From positions 1,178,001 to 1,242,000 of the forward strand of contig CAWGCG010000003.1 of NCBI GenBank assembly GCA_963821025.1: a stretch of 64,000 bases of DNA, in the 5' to 3' direction. This DNA comes from WHSW01 sp963821025 (GTDB lineage Bacteria; Actinomycetota; Thermoleophilia; Solirubrobacterales; 70-9). Below, in pieces: positions 38,452-47,370 of the stretch. Position 1 is the stretch's first letter, and every line of letters begins with the position of its first letter. The notes under the pieces are model-generated. The model saw only the letters and a list, made by a program, of their open reading frames with translations, was not told where the DNA came from and did no database searches. Position numbers and translations under genes: made by a program.

Positions 38452-41043
38452 ATGAGACGCAAGCTGCTACTCACGATCGGCCTAGCCCTATTCGGCGCCT
38501 GCGTCGCCGCCGGCAGTGCCGTCGGCCAGGGGACCACCACGACCACCGGCTCCGGTGAGGGCACCGCCCAGAGCGAGAATCCCGCCGACCTCGAGGCGGC
38601 CGCGGCTGCGCCGGAGTGCTCGAACCTGATCGACGACGACGCGGACGGGGTTGTCGACATCGACGATCCCGACTGCACCGACGCGCTCGACACGACCGAG
38701 TCGGCGACGGGCCCCACGGGACCCACCGGACCGAGCGGGCCGACCGGCGCCGGCGGCCCCACCGGGCCCGGCGGCCCAACCGGGGCGACCGGGCCGAGAG
38801 GGCCGACCACTCCCCTGGTCCCGGCCGAGCAGGGGCCGGACAAGCCCGGCGGCGGCGGCAACACGAACCCGAACGGCGGCCAGGGCCCCGGGCACAAGCC
38901 CCACGAACACAAGCCCGGGGGGCACCATCACGGCGACCGGCACGGGCCGCGCGATCACAGCGGCGGGACCAGAGCCGAAGAGCAGCCGATCTCTCCCCCG
39001 GTTCGCAACCCCGACGGCAGCCCGACGAACGCCAACCCCGGGTTGACGATCGCCGATTTCGGCCCGGCCCCGATCGGCGTCCCCAACTTCGTCATCGACC
39101 AGTTCACGATCCCGCCCTTCCTGCTGCCGATCTACCAGGCCTGCGGAACGCAGTACGAGATCCCGTGGCAGGTGCTGGCCTCGATCAACCGAATCGAGAC
39201 CGCCTTCGGGACCAACCTCAACGTGTCGACCGCCGGTGCGGTCGGCTGGATGCAGTTCTTGCCCTCGACCTGGGAGATGTACGGCACCGACGCCAACAAC
39301 GACGGCCGCAAGGACCCCTACAACCCGGTCGACGCGATCTGCGCCGCGGCGCGCTATCTCCGTGCGGCCGGCGGCGCCGACGACTTGCGCACCGCGATCT
39401 TCGCCTACAACCACGCCGACTGGTATGTCGACGAGGTCGTGCTCTACGCGCGCCAGTACGGCCGGCTGCCGGAGGACCTAGTGGGCTCCCTCACCGGTCT
39501 CACGGAGGGCGCCCGCTTCCCGGTCGCCGCCGACGCCCGCTACGCCGACGACATCTCCGAGCGCCGCGCGCTGAAGCGGTCGAAGCCCGGCAAGCGCTCC
39601 GCCGGCAACGTCGCCGACGTAGTCTCGAGTTCACCCACACGTCGAGGGATCGACATCTTCTCGCGGGATCGCGCGCCGGTGGTCGCGGTCAATGACGGAG
39701 TGATCACCGAGATCGGCAAGACCAAGCGGCTCGGCCGTTACATGATCCTGCGCGACGCCTACGGCAACCGCTTCACCTATGCCCAGCTCGGCGAGGTCTC
39801 GCAGGTCTACCCGACCCCGAAGCAGCGCAAGCTCTCCGCCGAGGATTTCGAGCTCGTCTCACCCGACGGCGACGAGAAGCCCGACCAACCGGCGAGCGCC
39901 GGCGCCCAGCCGAAGAAGCCGAAGAGCAAGCCGGTGAAGAACGAGTCGGCCGAGCCGGCGGCGGCCGCGCGCGAGCCGGTCAACACCGAGGACACCCGCG
40001 AACGCCTCTACGCGTTCCCCGAGCGCCCACGAAACGTCGGCCGCGCCGATCTCGGCGGTCAGCTGGACGAGATGCTGGCGAAGAAGCTGCCCGGCTACGA
40101 GTCGTTCAAGGGCTACTTCGCCCAGGTCCTGCGCTTCGATCCGAAGACGATGCAGATGCGCCGCCTGAAGGAGGGCTCGCAGGTGACCGCCGGCACGGTC
40201 CTCGGCCGGCTCGGCAAGACCGGCGAGATCGCACCGCACGTTCACTTCGCGATCCAGCCCGCCGGCCGCGGGGCGCCGAAGATCGACCCGAAGCCGATCC
40301 TCGACGGGTGGAAGCTGCTCGAGGCGACCGCGATCTATCGCGCCGCCGGCGAGGACCCGTTCGACGGCAGCGCGACCGCCAGCCAGGTGCTGTTGATGTC
40401 GAAGCCGCAGCTCGTTCGCCGGGCCCTCGACGACCCCGCCCTCGAGATCTACTCCTGCGGTCGCGAGGACATCGAGTCCGGTCAGATCGACCGCCGTGTG
40501 CTGGCGATGCTCGAATACCTGGTCCAGCGCGGCTACCGGCTGACGATCACCTCGCTCAAGTGCGGTCACTCGTTCCTGACCGCCTCGGGCAACGTCAGCG
40601 AGCACTCGAGCGGCAACGCCGTCGACATCGCCCAGATCAACGGTCTGCCGGTCTATGGACACCAGGGCCCCGGGACCCTGGCGGAGTCGGTGGTCAAGGA
40701 CCTGTTGCAGCTCCAGGGGACGATGAGGCCGCATCAGATCATCTCGCTGATGGATTACTTCGGCGCCGACAACACCTTCGCGATGAGCGACCACGCGGAC
40801 CACGTCCACGTCGGCTACCAGCCGGCGGGGGGCCCGGGCGAGGCCAGCCTCTCGCAGCAGTTCGAGGAGATCCTCAAGCCCGAGCAGTGGCGACGCCTGA
40901 TCGACCGGATCGGCGAGATCGACAACCCGAAGGTGCCGACGTCGCCGTCGCAGTTCGCGCTGCCGTCGAAGCAGGGGCATCGCGAGCAGCCCGGCCGCTC
41001 CGACAAGGGGCGCCGAGCTTCGCGGGCGCATCACGGCGAGTGA
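38452..41043 (+). CDS. Secreted multi-module peptidoglycan hydrolase (transglycosylase + M23-like + M15-like)
   Basis: 863 residues. A signal peptide (1-26) and a Cys-rich DDDADGVVDIDDPDC motif are followed by a collagen-like GPT/GPS run near 88-118 and a His/Gly linker. A lytic transglycosylase domain lies near 215-345 (NRIETAFGTN, GAVGWMQFLPSTW, YNPVDAICAAARYL). An M23-like fold follows (GIDIFSRD, later HVHFAI), split by an insert of about 130 residues and lacking the usual first His (Arg there). The last module (about 660-800) is M15-like: SEHSSGNAVDI and DHVHVGY keep the zinc residues. It probably cleaves glycan and peptide bonds in wall growth or daughter-cell separation. Confidence 0.88.
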   Translation: MRRKLLLTIGLALFGACVAAGSAVGQGTTTTTGSGEGTAQSENPADLEAAAAAPECSNLIDDDADGVVDIDDPDCTDALDTTESATGPTGPTGPSGPTGAGGPTGPGGPTGATGPRGPTTPLVPAEQGPDKPGGGGNTNPNGGQGPGHKPHEHKPGGHHHGDRHGPRDHSGGTRAEEQPISPPVRNPDGSPTNANPGLTIADFGPAPIGVPNFVIDQFTIPPFLLPIYQACGTQYEIPWQVLASINRIETAFGTNLNVSTAGAVGWMQFLPSTWEMYGTDANNDGRKDPYNPVDAICAAARYLRAAGGADDLRTAIFAYNHADWYVDEVVLYARQYGRLPEDLVGSLTGLTEGARFPVAADARYADDISERRALKRSKPGKRSAGNVADVVSSSPTRRGIDIFSRDRAPVVAVNDGVITEIGKTKRLGRYMILRDAYGNRFTYAQLGEVSQVYPTPKQRKLSAEDFELVSPDGDEKPDQPASAGAQPKKPKSKPVKNESAEPAAAAREPVNTEDTRERLYAFPERPRNVGRADLGGQLDEMLAKKLPGYESFKGYFAQVLRFDPKTMQMRRLKEGSQVTAGTVLGRLGKTGEIAPHVHFAIQPAGRGAPKIDPKPILDGWKLLEATAIYRAAGEDPFDGSATASQVLLMSKPQLVRRALDDPALEIYSCGREDIESGQIDRRVLAMLEYLVQRGYRLTITSLKCGHSFLTASGNVSEHSSGNAVDIAQINGLPVYGHQGPGTLAESVVKDLLQLQGTMRPHQIISLMDYFGADNTFAMSDHADHVHVGYQPAGGPGEASLSQQFEEILKPEQWRRLIDRIGEIDNPKVPTSPSQFALPSKQGHREQPGRSDKGRRASRAHHGE

Positions 41044-41054
41044 CGGACCCGATC

Positions 41055-41060
41055 TAGGCT
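41055..41060 (+). promoter_or_regulatory. Putative -10 (TAGGCT) upstream of the 41.1-kb gene
   Basis: TAGGCT lies 7 nt before an ATC at 41068 that opens a conserved-looking frame. The layout equals that of leaderless genes in the window. Confidence 0.45.
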
Positions 41061-41067
41061 CGGCGCC

Positions 41068-41931
41068 ATCGCCGACCGTTTCCCCTTCGTCCAGCTCGAG
41101 CTCGCCGGCACCGCCGGCCTCGCGGACGGCCGCTTTCTCGCCCGCGACCCCGAGCGGGTGCTCGTCGTCGCGACCGCCGGGGCGCCGGCGCCCCCACGGC
41201 GCCGTTTGGGCCGCCCGAAGCCAAGGGACGCAGATCCCGCAGCGCCCACGCCGACCGTGCCGCTGACGATCCTGACGACGGTCAAGCCGCAGGCGCTGGG
41301 CGACGAGCGGGCGGCGCTCGCCTGGCTCGAGCGGATGCGCGCCGACCGCGAGCAGCTCGCCCGCGAGGTCGACGATGCGCTCGCCTTCATCAACCGCGCC
41401 GTCCACGCCCACCGCGCGACCGTGCTCGACCCGACGCTCGCCGACGTCGGTGCCGAGCATGCGCTCGCCGTCCGCGTCGGCTTCGGCACCGGCGAGGCGC
41501 TCGCCGACGGGCGCTACTCGCGTGCGATCGAGGTGCCGGCCTCGCAGCGCCTCCGCCGGGCCGAGGCGCTGCGCCCGCAGGAGCGGATCGCCGCCGTGCT
41601 CGCCGGTCGCGACCGGGTCGCCGCATGCGAGTTGCTGATCATCCGAGCCCGCTCCGATCTCGATGCCGGTCGAGACCGAGAGGCCGCGCTTCAGCTGCGA
41701 GTCGGGCTGGAGGCCATGCTGGCCGAGCGCGAGGCGCTGAGGGCGCCGGGCGAGGAGGCCGACCTCGCCGAGCTCGAGCAGCGCAGGCAGATGACCGGCG
41801 AAGGGGCCGACGGGGCGCTCGCCGGCGACCTCGGCCCCGAGCGTCTCGCCGAACTCGCCGAGACGCTGCGCCTGAGCGAGCGGGTCCTGCGCCGGCGCCG
41901 CGTCGGCGACCAGCCCGGATCCCTACGCTGA
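41068..41931 (+). CDS. Uncharacterised soluble protein
   Basis: About 287 residues if translation begins at ATC 41068, or 258 from GTG 41158. The 30 extra residues (IADRFPFVQLELAGT...) look like coding sequence. The rest is a helical, Arg/Ala/Glu-rich protein with a coiled segment near 120-150 and no membrane helix or signal. No known family was recognised. It ends 7 nt before a sigma factor gene and could be co-expressed with it. Confidence 0.55.
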   Translation: MADRFPFVQLELAGTAGLADGRFLARDPERVLVVATAGAPAPPRRRLGRPKPRDADPAAPTPTVPLTILTTVKPQALGDERAALAWLERMRADREQLAREVDDALAFINRAVHAHRATVLDPTLADVGAEHALAVRVGFGTGEALADGRYSRAIEVPASQRLRRAEALRPQERIAAVLAGRDRVAACELLIIRARSDLDAGRDREAALQLRVGLEAMLAEREALRAPGEEADLAELEQRRQMTGEGADGALAGDLGPERLAELAETLRLSERVLRRRRVGDQPGSLR

Positions 41932-41938
41932 GCGACTG

Positions 41939-43051
41939 ATGGCCACCGCACCGACAGCCGCGGGCCAGGACGAGCAGGATCTGCTCGAGCGCGCCCGCGC
42001 CGGCGACGAGGCCGCCTTCGGCCGGCTGGTCGAACGCTACCGCGGCGAGCTGCAGGCGCACTGCTATCGCATGCTCGGCTCGGTTCACGATGCCGAGGAC
42101 GCGCTCCAGGAAGCCTTGCTGCGCGCCTGGCGCGGGTTGGCGAAGTTCGAAGGCCGCAGCGCGCTGCGCGCCTGGCTCTACCGAATCGCCACCAACACCT
42201 GCCTCGACACGATCGAGAGGCGCCCAAAGCGGGTGCTCCCGGTCGACTACCGGCCGGCCACCGATCCCGACGACGGCCCCGGTGAGCCGGTGGTCGAGTC
42301 GGTCTGGGTCGAGCCCTACGCGGACGAGAAGCTGAGCGTCGAGGAGCTGGAGAAAGCTCCGGACGCTCGCTACGAGCAGCGCGAGGGCCTCGAGCTCGCC
42401 TTCATCGCCGCGCTCCAACACCTGCCGGCGCTGCAGCGCGCGGTGCTGATCTCGCGCGAGGTGCTCGGCTTCTCGGCCCGCGAGACCGCTCAGTCGCTCG
42501 ACTCCAGCACCGCCTCGGTCAACAGCGCGCTCCAGCGCGCCCGCAAGACGGTCGACGAGCGCTTACCGGAGCGCAGCCAGCAGGCCACGTTGCGATCGAT
42601 CGGCGACAGGCGTATGCGCGAGATCGTCGAGAGGTACATCGACGCGATGCAGCGCGGTGACGTCGACGCGGTCGTCTCGATGCTGGCCGAGGACGCCGCC
42701 TGGTCGATGCCGCCGCTGGCGTCCTGGTTTGGCGGCGGCGATCTGCCCGCGTTCATCGAGCGCGGCCCGCTCTCGGGTGAGTGGCGCTGGCGCTTCCTCC
42801 CCACGCGGGCGAATGCCCAGCCGACCGTCGCCGCCTACACCTGGGACCCCCGCGAGCGGAGCTATCTCGCCTTCTCGCTCAACCTGCTCAGCTTCGAGGG
42901 CGACCGGATCAAGGACATCACCAGCTTCATCAACCGGTCGATCGAGGCCGGCGACCGCGACTACTACGCCCGCTGGCCCGCCCAGCCGCTCGATTCCTTC
43001 CGGACCGAGCTCTACTTCGGACGCTTCGGCCTCCCGGCCCGGCTCGACTGA
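41939..43051 (+). CDS. RNA polymerase sigma factor with C-terminal SnoaL-like domain
   Basis: 370 residues. Regions 2 and 4 of an ECF sigma (about 10-215) have HCYRMLGSVHDAEDALQEALLRAW and HTH FSARETAQSLDSSTASVNSAL. They are joined to a SnoaL-like NTF2 domain (about 225-360: RYIDAMQRGDVDAVVSMLAEDAAWSMPP). Such C-terminal domains replace a separate anti-sigma in ECF41-like factors. TACGCT lies 9 nt before the ATG, with a CTG codon between. No anti-sigma gene is adjacent, in line with self-regulation. Confidence 0.9.
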   Translation: MATAPTAAGQDEQDLLERARAGDEAAFGRLVERYRGELQAHCYRMLGSVHDAEDALQEALLRAWRGLAKFEGRSALRAWLYRIATNTCLDTIERRPKRVLPVDYRPATDPDDGPGEPVVESVWVEPYADEKLSVEELEKAPDARYEQREGLELAFIAALQHLPALQRAVLISREVLGFSARETAQSLDSSTASVNSALQRARKTVDERLPERSQQATLRSIGDRRMREIVERYIDAMQRGDVDAVVSMLAEDAAWSMPPLASWFGGGDLPAFIERGPLSGEWRWRFLPTRANAQPTVAAYTWDPRERSYLAFSLNLLSFEGDRIKDITSFINRSIEAGDRDYYARWPAQPLDSFRTELYFGRFGLPARLD

Positions 43052-43062
43052 CCCCGCGCCCG

Positions 43063-43824
43063 TTAGAGAGCCGCCAAGACGGCGTCGAGCTCTTCGACCA
43101 CGTCGCCGTCGAGCTTCACCGCCGCCTCGCCGTCATACGGCGTCGGCCCCCGGGTGATGATCGCGATCCGCCCGCCCGCGCCCAGCGTCAGCTCCGGCAG
43201 CCCCGCGACCGGGTAGACCTCGAGCGAGGAGCCGATGCACACCAGCAGATCGGCGCCGGCGCAGAGCGCCTGGGCCTCGGCCATCGCCCGCTCCGGCAAC
43301 AGCTCGCCGAAGAGGACCACGTCCGGCTTCACCTTGCCCATGCAGCAGGCGCAGGTGGCGACCCCGTCGGGGTCGAAGAGCTCGCCGACGCTCTCCAGCG
43401 GGTAGCTCGCCCGACAGCCGGTGCAGCTCGAGGTCGCGATCGAACCGTGGACCTCGACCACGCGGTCGGAGCCTGCCTTGGTGTGCAGCCGGTCGATGTT
43501 CTGGGTGACGACCGCCGCAAGCCGTCCGCTCGCCTCGAGCTCGGCCAGCGCCCCGTGAGCGTCGTTCGGGCGCTTTTCGTCGAGGTCGGCGAAGCGGGGA
43601 CGATAGAAGCTCCAAAAGCGCCGCGTGTCGCGGTGGAAGGCGTCGATGTGGGCGACCTCCATCGGGTCGACCTTCTCCCACAGACCCTCGCCGGGCGTGC
43701 GGAAGTCAGGGATCCCCGAGGGCACCGAGATCCCGGCCCCGGTAAGCGCGACGACGGACTCGGACTCGCGAATCAGTTCCGCGAGCTTCGCCGCTCGCCG
43801 CTCGGCACTCGCCGCTGGGCTCAT
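43063..43824 (-). CDS. NAD-dependent protein deacylase (sirtuin)
   Basis: 253 residues. It has GAGISVPSGIPDFRT near 30-44, TQNIDRLH near 108-115, the catalytic His in EVHGS and a zinc ribbon with two cysteine pairs (CTGC, CACC). It would remove acyl groups from lysine using NAD. ATG 43824 is chosen; the first residues (SPAASAERRAAK) are encoded inside heptamer array C. It lies downstream of a beta-oxidation gene. Confidence 0.93.
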   Translation of the reverse strand: MSPAASAERRAAKLAELIRESESVVALTGAGISVPSGIPDFRTPGEGLWEKVDPMEVAHIDAFHRDTRRFWSFYRPRFADLDEKRPNDAHGALAELEASGRLAAVVTQNIDRLHTKAGSDRVVEVHGSIATSSCTGCRASYPLESVGELFDPDGVATCACCMGKVKPDVVLFGELLPERAMAEAQALCAGADLLVCIGSSLEVYPVAGLPELTLGAGGRIAIITRGPTPYDGEAAVKLDGDVVEELDAVLAAL

Positions 43825-43854
43825 GCGAGTGGCGAGCGGCGAGCGGCGAATGGG
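43790..43854. repeat. Heptamer-repeat hairpin C (GCCGCTC/GAGCGGC type)
   Basis: Left arm 43790-43817 has four units (GCCGCTC, GCCGCTC, GGCACTC, GCCGCTG). Right arm 43827-43854 has four (GAGTGGC, GAGCGGC, GAGCGGC, GAATGGG), the reverse complement. The loop contains the sirtuin ATG on the minus strand. Unit type is shared with arrays B and D. Confidence 0.8.
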
Positions 43855-43858
43855 TGCC

Positions 43859-45859
43859 TCACCTGCCACTCCACTTCGGCGCCCGCTTGCCGAGGAACGC
43901 GCTGATCCCCTCCTTCGCGTCCTCGCTCTGAAAGGCGGCGGCGAAGCCCGCCTTCTCCTGCTCGATCCCCTGGTCGAGGTCGGGGTCGTCGGAGGCGAGC
44001 TTGACCTGCTCGACCGCGAGCGGCGCCTGGCCGGCGAGCTTTCGCGCCCAGGCCAGGGCGGTGTCGAAGAGCTCGTGGTCCGGGACGACGCGGTTGGCGA
44101 GCCCGTAGGCCGCGGCCTCGTTGGCCGAGACCGCATCCCCGATCAGGTTCATCTCGAGCGCCTTCTCGTTGCCGACCAGGCGCGGCAGCCGCTGGGTTCC
44201 GCCGAAGCCCGGGATGATTCCCAGCTTGATCTCGGGCTGGCCGAAGACGGCTGACTCGGCCGCGATCCTGAAGTTGCAGGCCATCGCCAGCTCACATCCG
44301 CCGCCGAAGGCAAGCGAGTTGACCGCGGCGATCGTCGAGACGCGGCTGCGGCCCATCGCGCGCAGCAGCGCGTGCCCCGAGTCGATCAGCTCGCGTCCGC
44401 CACTCTCGTCCATCTGCGTGAACGCCTTGATGTCGGCGCCCGCCGAGAACACCACGGGGATCGACGAGGCGACCACCAGAGCTCCGATCTCGTCCGAGGC
44501 CGTGACTCGCTCCCAGACGGTGCCGAGGTCCTGGATCACCTGCGGCGAGATCGCGTTCATCGGCGGGTTCGCGAGCCAGGCGATCGCGACCTCGCCCCGC
44601 GTCTCGAGCTTGACCGTCTCGGCCTGCTCGCCCTCGTCGGCCTGCGGGTAGGCATAAAAGCCCTGGCCCGACTTGGCGCCAAGGCGACCCTGGGCGACCA
44701 GGCGCTTGAGCGTCCGCGGTGGGGCGAAGCGCTCGCCGTTGTCGGCCTGGGCGCGCTCGAGCTTCTCCAGGACCTCGTCGAGCCCGGCGACATCGGCGCC
44801 CATGAACGGGGGAAAGATCCCCCGGCGGGGGTCCATGCCGGCGCCCGCCATCATCCCGAGGTCGATGTCGCGGACGGTGCAGACGCCCTCCTCGAGCACC
44901 AGGCAGGCCTCGACCAGCGCCTTCAGCTTCATCAACTCGGCGAGCGCCTCCCCGTCGGGATCGGCGTCCCCCTCGATCTGGGGTTCGCCGTCCTTATAGA
45001 GGCCGTCGCCGCCGGACTTGGCGCCGAGGTGGCCGTCGGCGACCAGCTTGCGCATCCCCTCGTGGACGTAAAAGGAGTCGCCGTAGGATTCGCGCAGATG
45101 CTCGGCGACGTGAGTGATCGTGTCGAGCCCGAGCAAGTCGCCGAGGAAGAACGGGCCCATCGGGGCGACGTTGGCGGCGGTGACCGCCTCGTCGATCTTG
45201 CGGATAGACAGTCCCTGCTCCTCCTGGGCTCGCCAGATCTCGCCGACGGCGGAGTTGAGGATCCGGTTGACGACGAAGCCGGGCACCTCGACGCAGGTGA
45301 TCGGCTGCTTGCGGATCGCCTGGGCGAAGTTGTAGGCCGCCTGGGTCACCTCCGGGTCGGTCTCGTCGCCCTCGATCACCTCGACCAGGGGCATCACCGA
45401 GGCGGGGTAGAAGAAGTGGAAGCCGACCACCCTGTCGGGCCGCAGGGTCGCCTCGCCCATCTCGGAGATCGAGAGCGAGGACGTGTTCGAGGCGAGGATC
45501 GCGTGCCCCGGGGTGACCTCGTCGAGCTCGGCGAACACGTCCTGCTTGATCTCCATCCGTTCGGGGGCCGCCTCGATCACGAAGTCGACGTCGCCGAATG
45601 AGTCGTAGGACGTCGTGCCCTCGATCAGCCCGATGATCTCGTCGAGGCGGGCGTCGGCCCGCTCTTGGCTCAGCTTCTCCTTCGCCACCAGCCGGTCGAG
45701 CTGGCCCTTGGTCACCTCGCGCGCCTTCTCCACTCCCTGGTCGACGAACCTCTGGTCGATGTCCTTGAGCACGACCGGGATCTCGGACGCGGCGATCGCC
45801 TGCGCGATCTCACCACCCATCGTGCCGGCGCCGACGACGGCGGCCTTGAAGACGAACAT
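43859..45859 (-). CDS. 3-hydroxyacyl-CoA dehydrogenase / enoyl-CoA hydratase fusion (dehydrogenase first)
   Basis: 666 residues. Residues 1-290 are the NAD-binding 3-hydroxyacyl-CoA dehydrogenase (AAVVGAGTMGGEIA near 6-19, GFHFFYPA with the catalytic His, then PGFVVNRI). A second dehydrogenase C-terminal copy lies near 300-400 (GAKSGQGFYAY). Residues 410-660 are an enoyl-CoA hydratase (FSAGADIKAF, AFGGGCELAMACNFRIA, FGQPEIKLGIIPGFGG). FadB-type enzymes have the hydratase first. It acts in beta-oxidation or a related CoA pathway. ATG with GGAGG about 13 nt upstream. Confidence 0.92.
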   Translation of the reverse strand: MFVFKAAVVGAGTMGGEIAQAIAASEIPVVLKDIDQRFVDQGVEKAREVTKGQLDRLVAKEKLSQERADARLDEIIGLIEGTTSYDSFGDVDFVIEAAPERMEIKQDVFAELDEVTPGHAILASNTSSLSISEMGEATLRPDRVVGFHFFYPASVMPLVEVIEGDETDPEVTQAAYNFAQAIRKQPITCVEVPGFVVNRILNSAVGEIWRAQEEQGLSIRKIDEAVTAANVAPMGPFFLGDLLGLDTITHVAEHLRESYGDSFYVHEGMRKLVADGHLGAKSGGDGLYKDGEPQIEGDADPDGEALAELMKLKALVEACLVLEEGVCTVRDIDLGMMAGAGMDPRRGIFPPFMGADVAGLDEVLEKLERAQADNGERFAPPRTLKRLVAQGRLGAKSGQGFYAYPQADEGEQAETVKLETRGEVAIAWLANPPMNAISPQVIQDLGTVWERVTASDEIGALVVASSIPVVFSAGADIKAFTQMDESGGRELIDSGHALLRAMGRSRVSTIAAVNSLAFGGGCELAMACNFRIAAESAVFGQPEIKLGIIPGFGGTQRLPRLVGNEKALEMNLIGDAVSANEAAAYGLANRVVPDHELFDTALAWARKLAGQAPLAVEQVKLASDDPDLDQGIEQEKAGFAAAFQSEDAKEGISAFLGKRAPKWSGR

Positions 45860-45933
45860 TTGGCTTCGGAACCTCCGGATTAGCTGAGCCTGAGCCGGCG
45901 GGAGGCTAGCGATCGCCCGGCGGCGGGGCCCGC

Positions 45934-47298
45934 TCAGGCGGGCTGGAGCGGCTTGATGTTGTGATGCAGGTGAAAGACGTTGTCCGGGTCGTATTCGCCC
46001 TTGACCGCAGCGAGCCGGTCGTAGTTGCGCCCGAAGCCCTCGTCGACACGAGCCTCGCTCTCGGACTCGAAGTTGAGATAGACCGAACCGGTCGAGAAAG
46101 GCCGCAGGGCGGCGCATGTTCCGCGGGCCCACTCGATCGCCTGGGCGTCGTCGTCGGCACTCTCCCAGAGCCCAAGCGGATGCGCGACCCAGGCCGCGGT
46201 CCGGTGCGGCAGCGGCCACGAGTCAGCGGCTGCCGCTACCGCGCCTCCCCAGTAAAAGAGGATGTGCTGCGACGGCGAGGGCACGACCATGTCGTGGGCG
46301 TGGCGGCAGAAGATCTCGAGCGCCTCGTCGGGAAGCTCCGCCAGATGCTGGGCCGACCAGTAGTTGCGAAAGCCCGGCGGGTCGTCGATCGCGCGCTGGA
46401 TCTCGGCGTAGGGCATCTCGGCGATCAGCTCGCCCTCGGGCTCGAGCTCGAGGATCGGGCCGAACACCTCGCGGGCCTCCGCCTCGCCCCCGGCGTAGAC
46501 GGCGATCATTCCGGCGACGAGCTCGCCCTGAAGGTGGTCGGGAACGAAGTGCTCCGGCGGTCCGGTGATGTAGGCGACGGCGCCACCGAGCTCGTCGGGA
46601 GCACCGGCATCGATCATCGCGCGAACCCGGCGCGTCAGCTCGGGTCCGTTGTCGGCCGGCCAGAGCAGCAAGGCGAAAGTTGTCGCCGCCAGCGAGTGCA
46701 GGCGAAAGACCAGCTCGGTGGCGACGCCGAAGTTGCCGCCGCCACCGTGCAGGGCCCAGAACAGCTCCGGGTTCGCGGACTCGCTCGCGGTGACGATGCG
46801 GCCGTCGGCGGTGACCAGGGTCACCGACTCGAGGTTGTCGCACGCGAAGCCGTATTTGCGCTCGAGCCAGCCGGATCCGCCACCGAGGGTGAGCCCGGCA
46901 ACCCCGGTTGACGAGACCCGCCCGCCGGTTGCCACCAGCTTGTGCGGCTGTGTGGCGCTGTCGAAGTCGGCCCACGTGGCGCCACCCTGCACGGTCGCCG
47001 TTCGCGCTTCGGGGTCAACGCTGACGGAGTTCATCCGTCGCATGTCGACCACCATTCCGCCTTCGCAGAGGCTGGCCCCGGTGACGCTGTGACCGCCGCT
47101 GCGAATCGCCACCTCGAGATCGTGCTCCCGCGCGTGCGCCAGCGCCGCCGACACGTCCGCGGCCGAGTCGCACTGTGCGATCAGCGCGGGGCGGCGGTCG
47201 ATCATCGAGTTGAAGATCTGGCGCGCGTCCCCGTAGGCGGTGTCGGCCGGCTCCAGCAACTCGCCCTCGAAATCGTGGCGCAACTGGCCAACATCCAT
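45934..47298 (-). CDS. FAD-linked oxidase, berberine-bridge-enzyme type
   Basis: 454 residues. The FAD-binding (PP-loop) domain (about 35-205) has AIRSGGHSVTG, where the His can bind FAD covalently, and GVAGLTLGGGSGWLERKYG. The C-terminal substrate domain ends in the BBE motif YDPDNVFHLHHNIKP. The second flavin-linking Cys of bicovalent members is replaced (VSSTG), so a single covalent link is expected. No signal peptide. It may oxidise a sugar or alcohol; substrate unknown. Confidence 0.87.
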   Translation of the reverse strand: MDVGQLRHDFEGELLEPADTAYGDARQIFNSMIDRRPALIAQCDSAADVSAALAHAREHDLEVAIRSGGHSVTGASLCEGGMVVDMRRMNSVSVDPEARTATVQGGATWADFDSATQPHKLVATGGRVSSTGVAGLTLGGGSGWLERKYGFACDNLESVTLVTADGRIVTASESANPELFWALHGGGGNFGVATELVFRLHSLAATTFALLLWPADNGPELTRRVRAMIDAGAPDELGGAVAYITGPPEHFVPDHLQGELVAGMIAVYAGGEAEAREVFGPILELEPEGELIAEMPYAEIQRAIDDPPGFRNYWSAQHLAELPDEALEIFCRHAHDMVVPSPSQHILFYWGGAVAAAADSWPLPHRTAAWVAHPLGLWESADDDAQAIEWARGTCAALRPFSTGSVYLNFESESEARVDEGFGRNYDRLAAVKGEYDPDNVFHLHHNIKPLQPA

Positions 47299-47370
47299 GC
47301 GTTTCCCTTTCGATCGCTCACCCCCAATGCTACGTCGCCTGCGCGGTCGTGTCGGTGAGCCCGATCACAT

